From the NCBI GenBank assembly GCA_963847675.1, contig CAWKAP010000012.1, positions 1 through 64,000 of the forward strand: DNA of 64,000 bases, read 5' to 3'. The translations under genes were made by a program, and so were the position numbers. This DNA is from JADJWR01 sp963847675 (GTDB lineage Bacteria > Pseudomonadota > Gammaproteobacteria > Burkholderiales > Burkholderiaceae_F). Below the pieces are notes generated by a model. The model searched no databases and was not told where the DNA came from. It saw only the letters and a program-made list of their open reading frames with translations. This document shows, piece after piece, positions 46,243-55,547 of the stretch (position 1 is its first letter; the number at the start of each line of letters is the position of its first letter).

Positions 46243-47409
46243 TCACTTGCCCTTGCTGGCGGATTCCGCCTCCGCCACGGCCCCCGCCTTCACGCCTTCG
46301 CGCTCGAGCGAGGTGACGATGCGGTCGCCGGCCGCCAGGCCGTCGAGGATCTCCGTGTACTCCCAGTTGGCCAGCCCCAACTTGACCTTGCGCTCGGCGA
46401 GCTTGCCGTCGGCCAGAACCAGCACGCGGCCGCCCTCGAGCAGCGCCGAGGTCGGCACGCGCAGAACGTTGCTGCGCACCTCGAGGATGATCTCGACGTC
46501 GGCGCTGTAGCCGACCAGCAGCGGGCCGACCGACGCCGGATCGTCGAAGGTCGCCTCGATGTCGACGGTGCGGGCCTGCTTCTCGACCGCCGTCACGTAA
46601 GGCGCGACGCGCTTGACCTTGCCGGGAAACGACTGCCTGGGCAGCGCATCGAGCGTGATACGCACCGGCTGCCCGACCTTGATCTTCGGCGCGTCGACCT
46701 CGTCCATCGGCGCCTCCACGTACAGGCAGGAGTCGTCGATCAGGTCGATTGCCGGCGGCGTGGCCACCCCCGGCGGCGACGGCGTCGAATACTCGCCGAC
46801 CTCGCCGACGATCTTGGCCACCGTGCCGTCGAACGGCGCCACCAGCACGGTGCGGCCCTGCGCGACCCGCGCGACGTCGACGCGCGCCTGCGCCTGCGCC
46901 ACGTCGGTCTTCGCGGTCGCGCAGGCCGCGCTGCGCGCGTCGGCCTCGACGCGGGCCGAGTCGTACGCGCTCTCCGAGATGAAGCCCTGCTTGAACAGGT
47001 CGCGCCGCCGCTCCGCCTCGCGCACGGCGTTCTCCGCCACCGTGCACGCCTCGACCACGCGCTTGCGCGCGGACTCCAGCTGTGCCTGCGCCAGCCTCAC
47101 GTCGGCCTGCTGGTCGGCGTGCCACAGCTGCATCAGCAGCTGACCTTTCTTGACGCGGTCGCCTTCCTTCACGGCCAGCACCTCGATGCGGCCCCCGGCG
47201 ATCGTCGACAGCTTGGTGCGCTGACACGCCTCCACGGTGCCGGCGCGCGTGTTGGCGATGGTCGCCTCGACGGTGCCGCGGCCCACCTCGGTCAGCACGA
47301 CCGCGACCGGCTTGGGCCGGCCGAGCCACCAGACGAGCGCGGCGAGCGCAGCGACGACGACCACTGCGATCAGCAGCCGGCGCAGCCAGGGACGAGTCTG
47401 TTCTGCCAT
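46243..47409 (-). CDS. Efflux adaptor (membrane fusion protein, MacA/HlyD type)
   Basis: 388 residues, anchored by an N-terminal helix (LRRLLIAVVVVAALAALVWWLG, about 9-30). The lipoyl-like and hairpin regions follow, with EACQRTKLSTIAGGRIEVLAVKEGDRVKKGQLL and a long coiled coil with many Ala/Arg (about 95-165). A beta-barrel and membrane-proximal domain end near LANWEYTEILDGLAAGDRIVTS. It links the inner membrane ABC pump to an outer membrane channel; no tolC-like gene is present in the window. It is first of the exporter operon and divergent from nudC. Confidence 0.92.
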   Translation of the reverse strand: MAEQTRPWLRRLLIAVVVVAALAALVWWLGRPKPVAVVLTEVGRGTVEATIANTRAGTVEACQRTKLSTIAGGRIEVLAVKEGDRVKKGQLLMQLWHADQQADVRLAQAQLESARKRVVEACTVAENAVREAERRRDLFKQGFISESAYDSARVEADARSAACATAKTDVAQAQARVDVARVAQGRTVLVAPFDGTVAKIVGEVGEYSTPSPPGVATPPAIDLIDDSCLYVEAPMDEVDAPKIKVGQPVRITLDALPRQSFPGKVKRVAPYVTAVEKQARTVDIEATFDDPASVGPLLVGYSADVEIILEVRSNVLRVPTSALLEGGRVLVLADGKLAERKVKLGLANWEYTEILDGLAAGDRIVTSLEREGVKAGAVAEAESASKGK

Positions 47410-47581
47410 GGGAACCTTGCCCTAACCCAACGTTGATGGCCTCTGTCTGCGAAGCGTACACGCGCAGTGCGCGCCGTCGGCCGCGGCCGAGTCGGCTGCC
47501 CGTGCGGCGATCGCCACTGGCCAGCCCCGCAACACGCGTTCGCGCATACTGCGGCTCCCGGCCGCCTTTTCGTCCGTCGGC

Positions 47582-48403
47582 ATGCTCGCCACACCTCCGA
47601 GCTTCGTTCCCCTCCTTTCGGGTCAGCCTGCCGAGCTGTCGCTGACCTTCGTCTTCCGCGGCCACGAGTTGCTGGTTCGCGAAGCCGACCTTGCGTTGCC
47701 GGACGAGCCGGTCTGCGCGGCGTTCGGCGTGACGTCCGCGCAGCTGCTTCCGGTGGGGATGCTCGGTCAGCACTATTGCGGCACGGCCTGGGTGATGCGG
47801 GATGCAACACCGGCGCCGGGGTATGTCTTCATCGGGCTGCGCCGCCTTTTCGGCGCCATCGACGAACAAGTGCTGGCGGTCGCCAGCCGCGCATTGCAGA
47901 TCGCCGAGTGGGCGCGAACGCATCGCTACTGCGGCGCCTGCGGCGCGCCGATGCAGGCCGTTGCCGGCGAACGCTGCTTCGCATGCCCGGCATGCGGGCA
48001 CGCGTGCTACCCACGCATCGCCCCGGCCATGATGACGCTGGTGAAGCGCGGCGATTCGATCCTTCTGGCGCGCCACACCGGTCGAGCCGGCGCGCGCTTC
48101 ACCGCGCTGGCCGGGTTCCTCGAGGCCGGCGAGTCGATCGAGGACGCCATTCATCGCGAGGTCTTCGAGGAGGTCGGGCTGACGGTGCGCGATCTCAAGT
48201 ACTTCGGCAGCCAGTTCTGGCCCTTTCCGCACTCCCTGATGATCGCGTTCACCGCCGAATACGCCGGCGGCGAGCTCGTCGTCGATCGCAACGAGATCAG
48301 CGAGGCGCGCTGGTTCGGACCCGGCGATTCGATGCCGGAGATCCCGCCGCCGGTTTCGATCGCGGCAGCGCTGATCAACGCGCACCTGCCGCGGAGCCGG
48401 TAG
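47582..48403 (+). CDS. nudC: NAD(+) diphosphatase / RNA decapping hydrolase NudC
   Basis: Nudix hydrolase, 273 residues, that cleaves NADH to NMNH and AMP and removes NAD caps from RNA. The zinc-binding motif is YCGACGAPMQAV...CFACPACGHACYPR (about 119-145, four Cys). The Nudix box is GFLEAGE...REVFEEVGL (about 178-200) and the NudC-specific SQFWPFPHSLM segment follows (about 210-220). It stands alone and is divergent from the exporter operon. Confidence 0.94.
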   Translation: MLATPPSFVPLLSGQPAELSLTFVFRGHELLVREADLALPDEPVCAAFGVTSAQLLPVGMLGQHYCGTAWVMRDATPAPGYVFIGLRRLFGAIDEQVLAVASRALQIAEWARTHRYCGACGAPMQAVAGERCFACPACGHACYPRIAPAMMTLVKRGDSILLARHTGRAGARFTALAGFLEAGESIEDAIHREVFEEVGLTVRDLKYFGSQFWPFPHSLMIAFTAEYAGGELVVDRNEISEARWFGPGDSMPEIPPPVSIAAALINAHLPRSR

Positions 48404-48569
48404 GCCGCAGGGACCGGCGTCCGCCCGCGTCGCCGACACGGAGGTGACTGCCACGCGCCTTCTTGCGCCGGCACGCCGACAGCGAGACCACCGCGCCTGA
48501 GTGGTCATGGCCATCGCCTAGACTTGCCTGTTCGGCCGCGTCCTCGCGGCCATCGTGTGCCTTTGCCGT

Positions 48570-51500
48570 ATGCCCGACGATCCGAATCGAACCGACGCCG
48601 CGCGCGCGATCCGCATCCGCGGCGCGCGGCAGAACAACCTGAAGAACCTCGACCTCGACCTGCCGACCGGCGAGCTGATCGTGGTCACCGGCGTGTCCGG
48701 TTCGGGCAAGAGTTCGCTGGTGTTCGACACGCTGTACGCGGAAGGGCAGCGGCGCTACGTCGAGACCTTCTCGCCGTACGCGCGCCAGTTCCTCGACCGC
48801 ATGGACCGGCCACAGGTCGACCGGATCGAGGGCGTGCCGCCGGCGATCGCCATCGACCAGACCAACCCGGTGCGCACCTCGCGCAGCACGGTCGGCACGA
48901 TGACCGAGCTGAACGATCACCTGAAGCTGCTCTACGCGCGCGCCGGCACACTGTTCTGCCGCGGCTGCGGCAAGCGGGTGGCGCGCGACACGCCGGGCAG
49001 CATCTTCGACCTGCTCGCCGAGCGCTGTGCGGCGGCGGGCGACCCGCGCATCGTGCTGACCTTTCCGGTGCGCGTGCCGGCCAACTTCAGCGCGGACGAG
49101 ATCCGCGCGCACCTCGAGGCGCAGGGCTACACGCGCGTTTTCGGCCAGCGCAGCGCACCGGCGGAGGAGGCCGCGGCCGAGAAGGCCGGAAAGCGCGGCG
49201 CGAAGAAGGACGCCGTCGCCTCGGAACTGATCCTAGACGTCGTGCAGGACCGCCTTCGCCTGGGCAACGCCGAGCGGCAGCGGGTGATGGAGGCGCTGGA
49301 ATCCGCGCTGCGCTTCGGCGGCGGGCGCGTCGATGCGCAGGTGCTCGACGACGACGGCAACGCCAGGGAGGCGTGGAAGTTCTCCGACGACCTGCACTGC
49401 GCCGACTGCGACATCCACTACGCCGAGCCGAACCCCAGCACGTTCTCGTTCAATTCGCCGCTCGGCGCCTGCGACACCTGCCGCGGCTTCGGGCGCGTGA
49501 TCGGCGTCGACTACGGGCTGGTGATCCCGGACGAGAAAAAGACGCTGCGCGAAGGCGCGGTGAAGCCGTGGCAGACGAAGAGCTTCGCCGACTGCCAGCG
49601 CGACATGGTGAAGCTGGCGCCGAAGTTCGGCGTGCCGCTCGATACGCCGTGGAACCTGCTCGGCGAAGCTCACAAGCAGTGGGTGATGGAGGGCGAACCG
49701 GCGTTCTCCGGCAAGTGGCAGACGCAGTGGTACGGCATCAGGCGATTCTTCGCCTGGCTGGAAAGCAAGGCCTACAAGATGCACGTACGCGTGCTGCTGT
49801 CTCGCTATCGCGCCTACACGCCGTGCGGCACGTGCGCCGGTGCGCGGCTGAAGCCCGACGCACTGCTGTGGCGGGTCGGCGCGAAGTCGGATGCGGATGC
49901 GGCTCTGGCACCCCATCCCCCTCCCGACCTCCCCCTTGAAGGGGGAGGCGAGTTCAGCGCGCGACTGCGCGCCAACATTGAGGCCCCTCCCGACCTCCCC
50001 GTTGAACGGGGAGGCGTGTTCCGTCCCCTTCAAGGGGAGGGCCAGGGTGGGGATGGGGTCACCGCCCGCTATCGCCGCTACATGCCGATCGGCGCGGCGT
50101 GGAGCAACGCGCAGCTCGAAGCCATGCCCGGCCTGTCGATGCACGACCTGATGCTGCTGCCGATCGAGCGCGTGCGGCGCTTCTTCGACCGTCTGAACTT
50201 CACCGGCGTCATGGACGAGGCGACCGAACTGCTGCTCGAGGAAGTGCGCGCGCGGCTCAGGTTCCTGTGCGACGTCGGGCTCGGCTACCTGACGCTCGAC
50301 CGGCAGAGCCGCACGCTTTCAGGCGGCGAGGTGCAGCGGATCAACCTGACCACCGCGCTCGGCACCTCGCTGGTCAACACGCTGTTCGTGCTCGACGAGC
50401 CGTCGATCGGCCTGCACCCGCGCGACATGCACCGGGTGATCGATGTGATGCACCGACTGCGCAGTGCCGGCAATTCGCTGGTGGTGGTCGAACACGACCC
50501 GCAGGTGATGCTCGCCGCGGACCGGATGATCGACATCGGCCCCGGCCCCGGCGAACGCGGCGGCGAGATCGTCTTCAACGGCACGCCGAACGAGATCCAG
50601 CGCAGCGACACGCTCACCGGACGGTACCTGTCGGGTCGCAAGCAGGTCGAACTGCCGCTGCTGACCACCGGCGGCTACGCGACGCGCAACGTGCGGCCCA
50701 ACACGCCGCGGCTGCTGCTCGAAGGCGCGCGCGAACACAACCTGAAGAACGTGTCCGTCGAGGTGCCGCTCAACCACCTCGTGGTGATCACCGGAGTATC
50801 CGGTTCGGGCAAGAGCACCCTGGTGCAGGACGTGCTGTATCCGGCGCTCGCCAAGGCCAAGGGCAGGCAGACCGAGACGCCCGGCGAGCACGACCGGCTG
50901 CTCGGCGACGACTGGATCGCCGACGTCGCGATGGTCGACCAGTCGCCGATCGGCAAGACCACCCGCTCCAACCCGGCGAGTTACGTCGGCGCCTGGGATG
51001 CGATCCGCCAGCTGTTCGCGCGCACGCCGCTGGCCCAGGAGCGCGGCTACACCGCCGGGCACTTCAGCTTCAACGCCGGCGACGGCCGCTGTCCGACCTG
51101 CGGCGGCAACGGCTTCGAGCACGTCGAGATGCAGTTCCTCTCCGACGTCTACCTGCGCTGCCCCGACTGCGACGGCAAGCGTTTTCGCCCTGAAGTGCTG
51201 GAGGTGCAACTCGACTCCCGTCTCCCCGCGCGGGGCGACGGCGGGGATTCGCGAAGCGCGAGCTTCGCGCGGCCGGAGCGAAACGCGCCTGCGAGCGCGG
51301 GGCTGCGGGGCCCGGGAGAAGGGGCCAGCCGCAAGCTGTCTGTCGCCGACGTGCTGAACCTGACCGTCAGCGAAGCCGTGCAATTCTTCGCCGGCCGCGC
51401 CGACGTGATCCGCGGCCTGCAACCGCTCGCCGAGGTCGGGCTCGAATACGTGAAGCTCGGCCAGCCGGTTCCAACGCTTTCCGGCGGCGAGGCGCAGCGG

Positions 51501-54500
51501 CTGAAGATCGCCGGCTTCCTCGCCGAGGCCTCGAGGAGCGGCATCACCGACGTGCCGATCGGCGGCAAGCTGGCGCGCAAGGGTTCGCTGCTGCTGTTCG
51601 ACGAGCCGACCACCGGCCTGCACTTCGACGACGTGTCGCGCCTGATGCGCGCGCTGCGCAAGCTGCTCGCCGCCGGGCACTCGCTGGTGATCATCGAGCA
51701 CAACCTCGACGTGATCCGCTCGGCCGACTGGATCATCGACCTCGGACCCGAGGGCGGCGATGCCGGCGGCGAGGTCGTCGTCGCCGGCACCCCGCGCGAC
51801 GTGATGGCGCACGCCGCCTCGCATACGGGCCAGGCGCTCGCCGACTACGAGAAGAAATTGGGGTCAGATTCCAATTTCGTGGCCGAGCCGGCCGGCCGGT
51901 ATCCGGCGGCCGTGCGGCGCGAGAACGTGATCGCGATCAAGCATGCGCGCGAGCACAACCTGAAGGGAATCGACGTCACGATCCCGCGCGACGTCTTCAC
52001 GGTGATCACCGGCGTGTCGGGCAGCGGCAAGTCGACGCTGGCCTTCGACATCCTGTTCAACGAGGGACAGCGACGCTACCTCGAGTCGCTGAACGCCTAC
52101 GCGCGCTCGATCGTGCAGCCGGCCGGCAAGCCCGACGTCGATGCCATCTACGGCATTCCGCCGACGGTGGCGATCGAGCAGCGCACCTCGCGCGGCGGCC
52201 GCAAGTCGACCGTGGCGACGATGACCGAGGTCTATCACTTCCTGCGCCTGCTCTACATGAAGCTCGGCGTGCAGCACTGCCCCGACTGCAGGGTGGAGGT
52301 CGCGCCGCAAAGCTTCGACTCGATCGCCGCCGGCATCCTGCGCGAGTTCCGCGGCCGGCACATCGGCCTGCTGGCGCCGCTGGTGGTCAACCGCAAGGGG
52401 CTGTACACGGATCTCGCGCGCTGGGCGAAGCACAAGGGCTACTCGCACCTGCGCGTCGACGGCGAGTTCATTCCGACGACGAAGTGGCCGCGCCTGGACC
52501 GCTTCCGCGAGCACACGATCGAGCTGCCGGTCGGCGACCTCGTCGTCTACAGCAACGAGGAAGCGCAGCTTCGCGCACTGCTGGGCACCGCGCTCGAACA
52601 CGGCCACGGCGTGGTCGGCGTGCTGTGGCCGCTCGATCGACTGAAAGAGGCGCTGGCGCGCGGCGAAGCGACCAGGGATCTCGATCAGCGCGTGTACTCG
52701 ACCAAGCGCGCCTGCCCGTCGTGCGGCAAGTCGTTTCCCGAGCCCGACCCGCGCATGTTCTCGTACAACAGCAAGCACGGCTGGTGCACGGAGTGCTTCG
52801 GCACGGGGCTGAAACTGCAGGGCTTCGACGCCGAGCAGACCGGCGAGGAAGTGTGGTGGAACGCCTGGTACGAAGGCGAGACCACGCCCTGCCCCGCATG
52901 CGACGGCCAGCGCCTCAATCGCACTGCGCTGGCGGTGCAGTGGCAGGGCCGCTCGATCGCCCAGTTGGCCGCCGGCAGCGTGCGCGAGGCGAAGCGGATG
53001 TTCGGCGACCTGAAACTCGAGGGCCGCGACGAGCAGATCGCCCGCGACGTTCTGGCCGAGATCCGTGGCCGGCTCGACTTCCTCGAGGAGGTCGGCCTCG
53101 GTTACCTCGCGCTCGACCGCGCCGCGCCGACGCTCTCCGGCGGCGAGGCACAGCGCATCCGGCTGGCCGCGCAACTGGGCTCGAACCTGCAGGGCGTGTG
53201 CTACGTGCTCGACGAGCCGACGATCGGCCTGCACCCGCGCGACAACCGCATCCTGCTCGATGCGCTCGGCAAGCTGCGCGACCGCGGCAACACGCTGGTG
53301 GTGGTGGAGCACGACGAGGACACGATCCGCCGCGCGCAGCACATCATCGACATCGGTCCCGGCGCCGGGGTGCGCGGCGGCCGCGTGATTGCGCAGGGCA
53401 GCGTGGCCGACGTGATCGCCAGCGCCGAGTCGATCACCGGCCGCTACCTGAAGGCACCGCTCGCGCATCCGGCGGCGCCACACCGGCACATCGACACGGA
53501 CACGCCGCGCCTGCGCCTGCGCGGGGCGCGCCTGCACAACCTGCGCAATGCCGATGCCGATCTTCCGATCGGCCGCCTGACGGTCGTCACCGGCGTCTCG
53601 GGCAGCGGCAAGTCCACCCTCGCCCGCGAGGTGCTGCTCGCCAACCTGCAGCGTGCGGTCAACGCCGACCCGCGCAGGAAGAAGTTCACCGGCGCGTGGA
53701 CCGGCTGCGAGGCCATCGAAGGCTTCGAGGCGATCGACCGCGTGCTCGAAGTCGACCAGACGCCGATCGGCAAGACGCCGCGCTCGTGCCCGGCCACCTA
53801 CGTCGGCTTCTGGGACGCGGTCCGCCGCCTGTTCGCCGACACCGCGGAATCACGGATGCGTGGCTACGGCGCCTCGCGCTTCTCGTTCAACACGGCGGGC
53901 GGCCGCTGCGAGGCCTGCGAGGGCCAGGGTCTGCGCACGATCGAGATGAACTTCCTCCCCGACGTGAAAGTGCTGTGCGACGCGTGCCGGGGCGGCCGCT
54001 TCAATCGCGAGACGCTCGGCATCCACCTGCGCGGCAAAAGCGCCGGCGAGGTGCTGGCGATGGAGATCGACGACGCGGTCGAGTTCTTCGGCGCGCACCC
54101 GTCGATCCTGCGACCGCTGCAGCTGCTGCAGGACGTCGGGCTCGGCTACCTCACGCTCGGCCAGCCGTCGCCGACGCTTTCTGGAGGCGAGGCGCAGCGG
54201 ATCAAGCTGGTCACCGAACTGGCCAAGGTGCGCCTCGATGAAGGCCTGACGCGCACCGGCCGCGCCTACAAACCTCTGCACACGCTGTACGTCCTGGACG
54301 AGCCCACGGTGGGCCTGTCGATGCACGACGTCGAGAAGCTGATCCGCGTGCTGCACCGTCTGGTCGATGCCGGCAACACGGTGGTGGTGATCGAGCACAA
54401 CCTGGACGTCATTGCCGAGGCCGACTGGGTGATCGACCTGGGACCGGAGGGCGGCGACGGCGGAGGCCGCGTGGTCGCACAGTGTCCGCCGCAGCAACTG

Positions 54501-54563
54501 GCGCGCCGGACAACGCATACCGCGCAGGCACTGCGCGCGGTCGCGGAGGGTCGCGTCGCCTGA
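48570..54563 (+). CDS. uvrA: Double-length UvrA (two fused UvrA modules) with in-frame repeat insertions
   Basis: Excinuclease subunit that recognises DNA damage. At 1997 residues it contains two UvrA proteins in tandem, so four ABC domains. Walker A motifs GVSGSGKS(S/T)L lie near residues 43, 743, 1148 and 1675; the signatures are LSGGEVQR, LSGGEAQRLK, LSGGEAQRIR and LSGGEAQRIK. Zinc-finger Cys pairs are present in both halves (CPTCGGNG ... CPDCDG; CEACEGQG ... CDACRGG). Fused forms are known in Betaproteobacteria. Three stretches do not fit the family and coincide with palindromic DNA repeats: about residues 448-496, 882-920 and 1096-1102. I start at the ATG at 48570; one 15 bases upstream gives MCLCR. 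Confidence 0.93.
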   Translation: MPDDPNRTDAARAIRIRGARQNNLKNLDLDLPTGELIVVTGVSGSGKSSLVFDTLYAEGQRRYVETFSPYARQFLDRMDRPQVDRIEGVPPAIAIDQTNPVRTSRSTVGTMTELNDHLKLLYARAGTLFCRGCGKRVARDTPGSIFDLLAERCAAAGDPRIVLTFPVRVPANFSADEIRAHLEAQGYTRVFGQRSAPAEEAAAEKAGKRGAKKDAVASELILDVVQDRLRLGNAERQRVMEALESALRFGGGRVDAQVLDDDGNAREAWKFSDDLHCADCDIHYAEPNPSTFSFNSPLGACDTCRGFGRVIGVDYGLVIPDEKKTLREGAVKPWQTKSFADCQRDMVKLAPKFGVPLDTPWNLLGEAHKQWVMEGEPAFSGKWQTQWYGIRRFFAWLESKAYKMHVRVLLSRYRAYTPCGTCAGARLKPDALLWRVGAKSDADAALAPHPPPDLPLEGGGEFSARLRANIEAPPDLPVERGGVFRPLQGEGQGGDGVTARYRRYMPIGAAWSNAQLEAMPGLSMHDLMLLPIERVRRFFDRLNFTGVMDEATELLLEEVRARLRFLCDVGLGYLTLDRQSRTLSGGEVQRINLTTALGTSLVNTLFVLDEPSIGLHPRDMHRVIDVMHRLRSAGNSLVVVEHDPQVMLAADRMIDIGPGPGERGGEIVFNGTPNEIQRSDTLTGRYLSGRKQVELPLLTTGGYATRNVRPNTPRLLLEGAREHNLKNVSVEVPLNHLVVITGVSGSGKSTLVQDVLYPALAKAKGRQTETPGEHDRLLGDDWIADVAMVDQSPIGKTTRSNPASYVGAWDAIRQLFARTPLAQERGYTAGHFSFNAGDGRCPTCGGNGFEHVEMQFLSDVYLRCPDCDGKRFRPEVLEVQLDSRLPARGDGGDSRSASFARPERNAPASAGLRGPGEGASRKLSVADVLNLTVSEAVQFFAGRADVIRGLQPLAEVGLEYVKLGQPVPTLSGGEAQRLKIAGFLAEASRSGITDVPIGGKLARKGSLLLFDEPTTGLHFDDVSRLMRALRKLLAAGHSLVIIEHNLDVIRSADWIIDLGPEGGDAGGEVVVAGTPRDVMAHAASHTGQALADYEKKLGSDSNFVAEPAGRYPAAVRRENVIAIKHAREHNLKGIDVTIPRDVFTVITGVSGSGKSTLAFDILFNEGQRRYLESLNAYARSIVQPAGKPDVDAIYGIPPTVAIEQRTSRGGRKSTVATMTEVYHFLRLLYMKLGVQHCPDCRVEVAPQSFDSIAAGILREFRGRHIGLLAPLVVNRKGLYTDLARWAKHKGYSHLRVDGEFIPTTKWPRLDRFREHTIELPVGDLVVYSNEEAQLRALLGTALEHGHGVVGVLWPLDRLKEALARGEATRDLDQRVYSTKRACPSCGKSFPEPDPRMFSYNSKHGWCTECFGTGLKLQGFDAEQTGEEVWWNAWYEGETTPCPACDGQRLNRTALAVQWQGRSIAQLAAGSVREAKRMFGDLKLEGRDEQIARDVLAEIRGRLDFLEEVGLGYLALDRAAPTLSGGEAQRIRLAAQLGSNLQGVCYVLDEPTIGLHPRDNRILLDALGKLRDRGNTLVVVEHDEDTIRRAQHIIDIGPGAGVRGGRVIAQGSVADVIASAESITGRYLKAPLAHPAAPHRHIDTDTPRLRLRGARLHNLRNADADLPIGRLTVVTGVSGSGKSTLAREVLLANLQRAVNADPRRKKFTGAWTGCEAIEGFEAIDRVLEVDQTPIGKTPRSCPATYVGFWDAVRRLFADTAESRMRGYGASRFSFNTAGGRCEACEGQGLRTIEMNFLPDVKVLCDACRGGRFNRETLGIHLRGKSAGEVLAMEIDDAVEFFGAHPSILRPLQLLQDVGLGYLTLGQPSPTLSGGEAQRIKLVTELAKVRLDEGLTRTGRAYKPLHTLYVLDEPTVGLSMHDVEKLIRVLHRLVDAGNTVVVIEHNLDVIAEADWVIDLGPEGGDGGGRVVAQCPPQQLARRTTHTAQALRAVAEGRVA
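49911..50058. repeat. 148-bp palindromic element inside uvrA
   Basis: Ends are perfect 10-base inverted repeats: CCCCATCCCC at 49911-49920 and GGGGATGGGG at 50049-50058. Inside are two 36-bp direct copies (49920-49955 and 49986-50021) that differ at three positions. Each forms a hairpin (CCTCCCCCTT/AAGGGGGAGG; CCTCCCCGTT/AACGGGGAGG); two of the three differences form one base pair that changed from C-G to G-C, keeping the stem. A third palindrome CCCCTTCAAGGGG lies near 50026-50038. The reading frame stays open, adding about 49 Pro/Gly/Glu-rich residues. Confidence 0.8.
51216..51331. repeat. Second palindromic insertion inside uvrA
   Basis: A stretch of hairpins that is foreign to the UvrA family: CCCCGCGCGGGG at 51224-51235 and an 8-base stem CGCGAAGC / GCTTCGCG with a GCGA loop at 51250-51269. 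Partly inverted ends (CCCGTCTCCCC and GGGAGAAGGGG) surround it. Translated it adds about 38 Arg/Gly/Ala-rich residues between EVLEVQLD and KLSVADVLNLTV, which are adjacent in ordinary UvrA proteins. Confidence 0.65.
51855..51877. repeat. Third short inverted repeat inside uvrA (GGGGTCAGATT type)
   Basis: AAATTGG (51855-51861) and CCAATTT (51871-51877) flank GGTCAGATT. This AT-rich sequence differs in composition from the rest of uvrA. It resembles the GGGGTCAGA-type short repeats that I recall as intergenic, transposase-associated repeats in proteobacteria. It sits in the linker between the two UvrA modules and encodes KLGSDSNF in frame. Confidence 0.6.
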
Positions 54564-54750
54564 TTCCGGCGCGTTGCGTTTCAGCAGTCCAGCGTCACGA
54601 AGTACGCGGCAGCGGATCGGCAAACCCTGCGCCACCTATGGCGGCGCGAACGGTGAGGAGCGTGCGATGGCGTTCGAGGTCCACGGCTACTCACTCCTCG
54701 CAAGGAAGCCCGCCCGGCGCAGACGGGGCGGGCGCGCCGGCCGAAAATGA

Positions 54751-54879
54751 TCAGTACCAAACCAGGTCCTCGTTCCTGTGCGGCACATGGTCCGGGCCGC
54801 CGAGGAGTTGCAGGAGCCGGTTGGCGAAACCTTCGCTCAGCCGCAAGACCACTTGATCGATCAGATAGACAGTCAACAT
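54751..54879 (-). CDS. 42-residue microprotein downstream of a TetR operator
   Basis: MLTVYLIDQVVLRLSEGFAN then RLLQLLGGPDHVPHRNEDLV and WY. The N-terminal two thirds form an amphipathic or weakly hydrophobic helix, the end is polar. AAGGAG lies 6 bases before this ATG; a second ATG two codons upstream touches the ribosome binding site and is unlikely. It begins 14 bases after a perfect 14-bp palindrome and 53 bases after tetR, on the same strand. Function unknown; it could be the effector controlled by TetR or a regulatory peptide. Confidence 0.55.
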   Translation of the reverse strand: MLTVYLIDQVVLRLSEGFANRLLQLLGGPDHVPHRNEDLVWY

Positions 54880-54893
54880 CTTCATCTCCTTTT

Positions 54894-54907
54894 CGCACGA
54901 TCGTGCG
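54894..54907. promoter_or_regulatory. TetR operator, distal copy
   Basis: Perfect palindrome CGCACGATCGTGCG. The same sequence with one change occurs in the tetR promoter at 55554. It lies 14 bases upstream of the microprotein start. A TAGAAA hexamer (minus strand, 54909-54914) directly before it could be a -10 box, which would put the operator over the transcription start. Confidence 0.75.
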
Positions 54908-54932
54908 TTTTCTACCCAAACAAGAAGCGCAT

Positions 54933-55541
54933 TCAGCGCCTGGCCCGGTCCGCCAACAGGCGGTCGAAAGCGGCAAGCGCGCGCCTGAGCGCGCGTTCGT
55001 CGCGAAACAGTCGCAGGTCGTTGTGCAGCCCGAGCACGATCGCGCTGAGTTCGAACGCCACCTGCTCGGGATCGGTCGCCTTCGCCAACTGCCCTTCGTC
55101 GACCGCCTGCCTGACGTTGCGCGCCAGGTGCCGGCGCAGTTCGCCGAGGCCGGCGACCACGGCGTCACGCACCGGCCCGGGCCGGTCGTCGAATTCCACG
55201 GAGCCGCTGATGAACAGGCAGCCATCGCGGCCGAGCCCGTCGTGCACCCATTGCGCCCAGCGCGCCACGAGTGCGCGCAGCCGCGGCAGACCGCGCGGCT
55301 CGCGCAGCGCCGGCACCAGCACCGCCTCGATGAAGCGGCGCTCGTATTCCTTCAGCGCCGCGACCTGGAGTTCCTCGCGCGAACCGACACGCGAGAACAC
55401 GCCACTCTTCGAGAGGCCGGCCTTGTCGGCGACGGTGCCGATGGTCAGGCTCTCCAGCCCCCCCTCCTGCGCCATCCTGAGCGCCGCGTCGACGATCGTC
55501 GCGCGGGTGAGTTCGGCCTTGGTCAGTCCTGCGAGTTCCAT
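54933..55541 (-). CDS. TetR family transcriptional repressor
   Basis: 202 residues. The N-terminal helix-turn-helix is IVDAALRMAQEGGLESLTIGTVADKAGLSKSGVFSRVGSREEL (about 16-58), the standard TetR pattern. The C-terminal ligand domain resembles the TetR_C group with FISGSVEFDDRPGPVRDAV. The start at 55541 coincides with the predicted transcription start, so the mRNA would be leaderless. Two near-identical 14-bp palindromes, in its own promoter and before the downstream microprotein gene, point to autorepression and control of that gene. The ligand is unknown. Confidence 0.9.
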   Translation of the reverse strand: MELAGLTKAELTRATIVDAALRMAQEGGLESLTIGTVADKAGLSKSGVFSRVGSREELQVAALKEYERRFIEAVLVPALREPRGLPRLRALVARWAQWVHDGLGRDGCLFISGSVEFDDRPGPVRDAVVAGLGELRRHLARNVRQAVDEGQLAKATDPEQVAFELSAIVLGLHNDLRLFRDERALRRALAAFDRLLADRARR

Positions 55542-55547
55542 GCGTGC

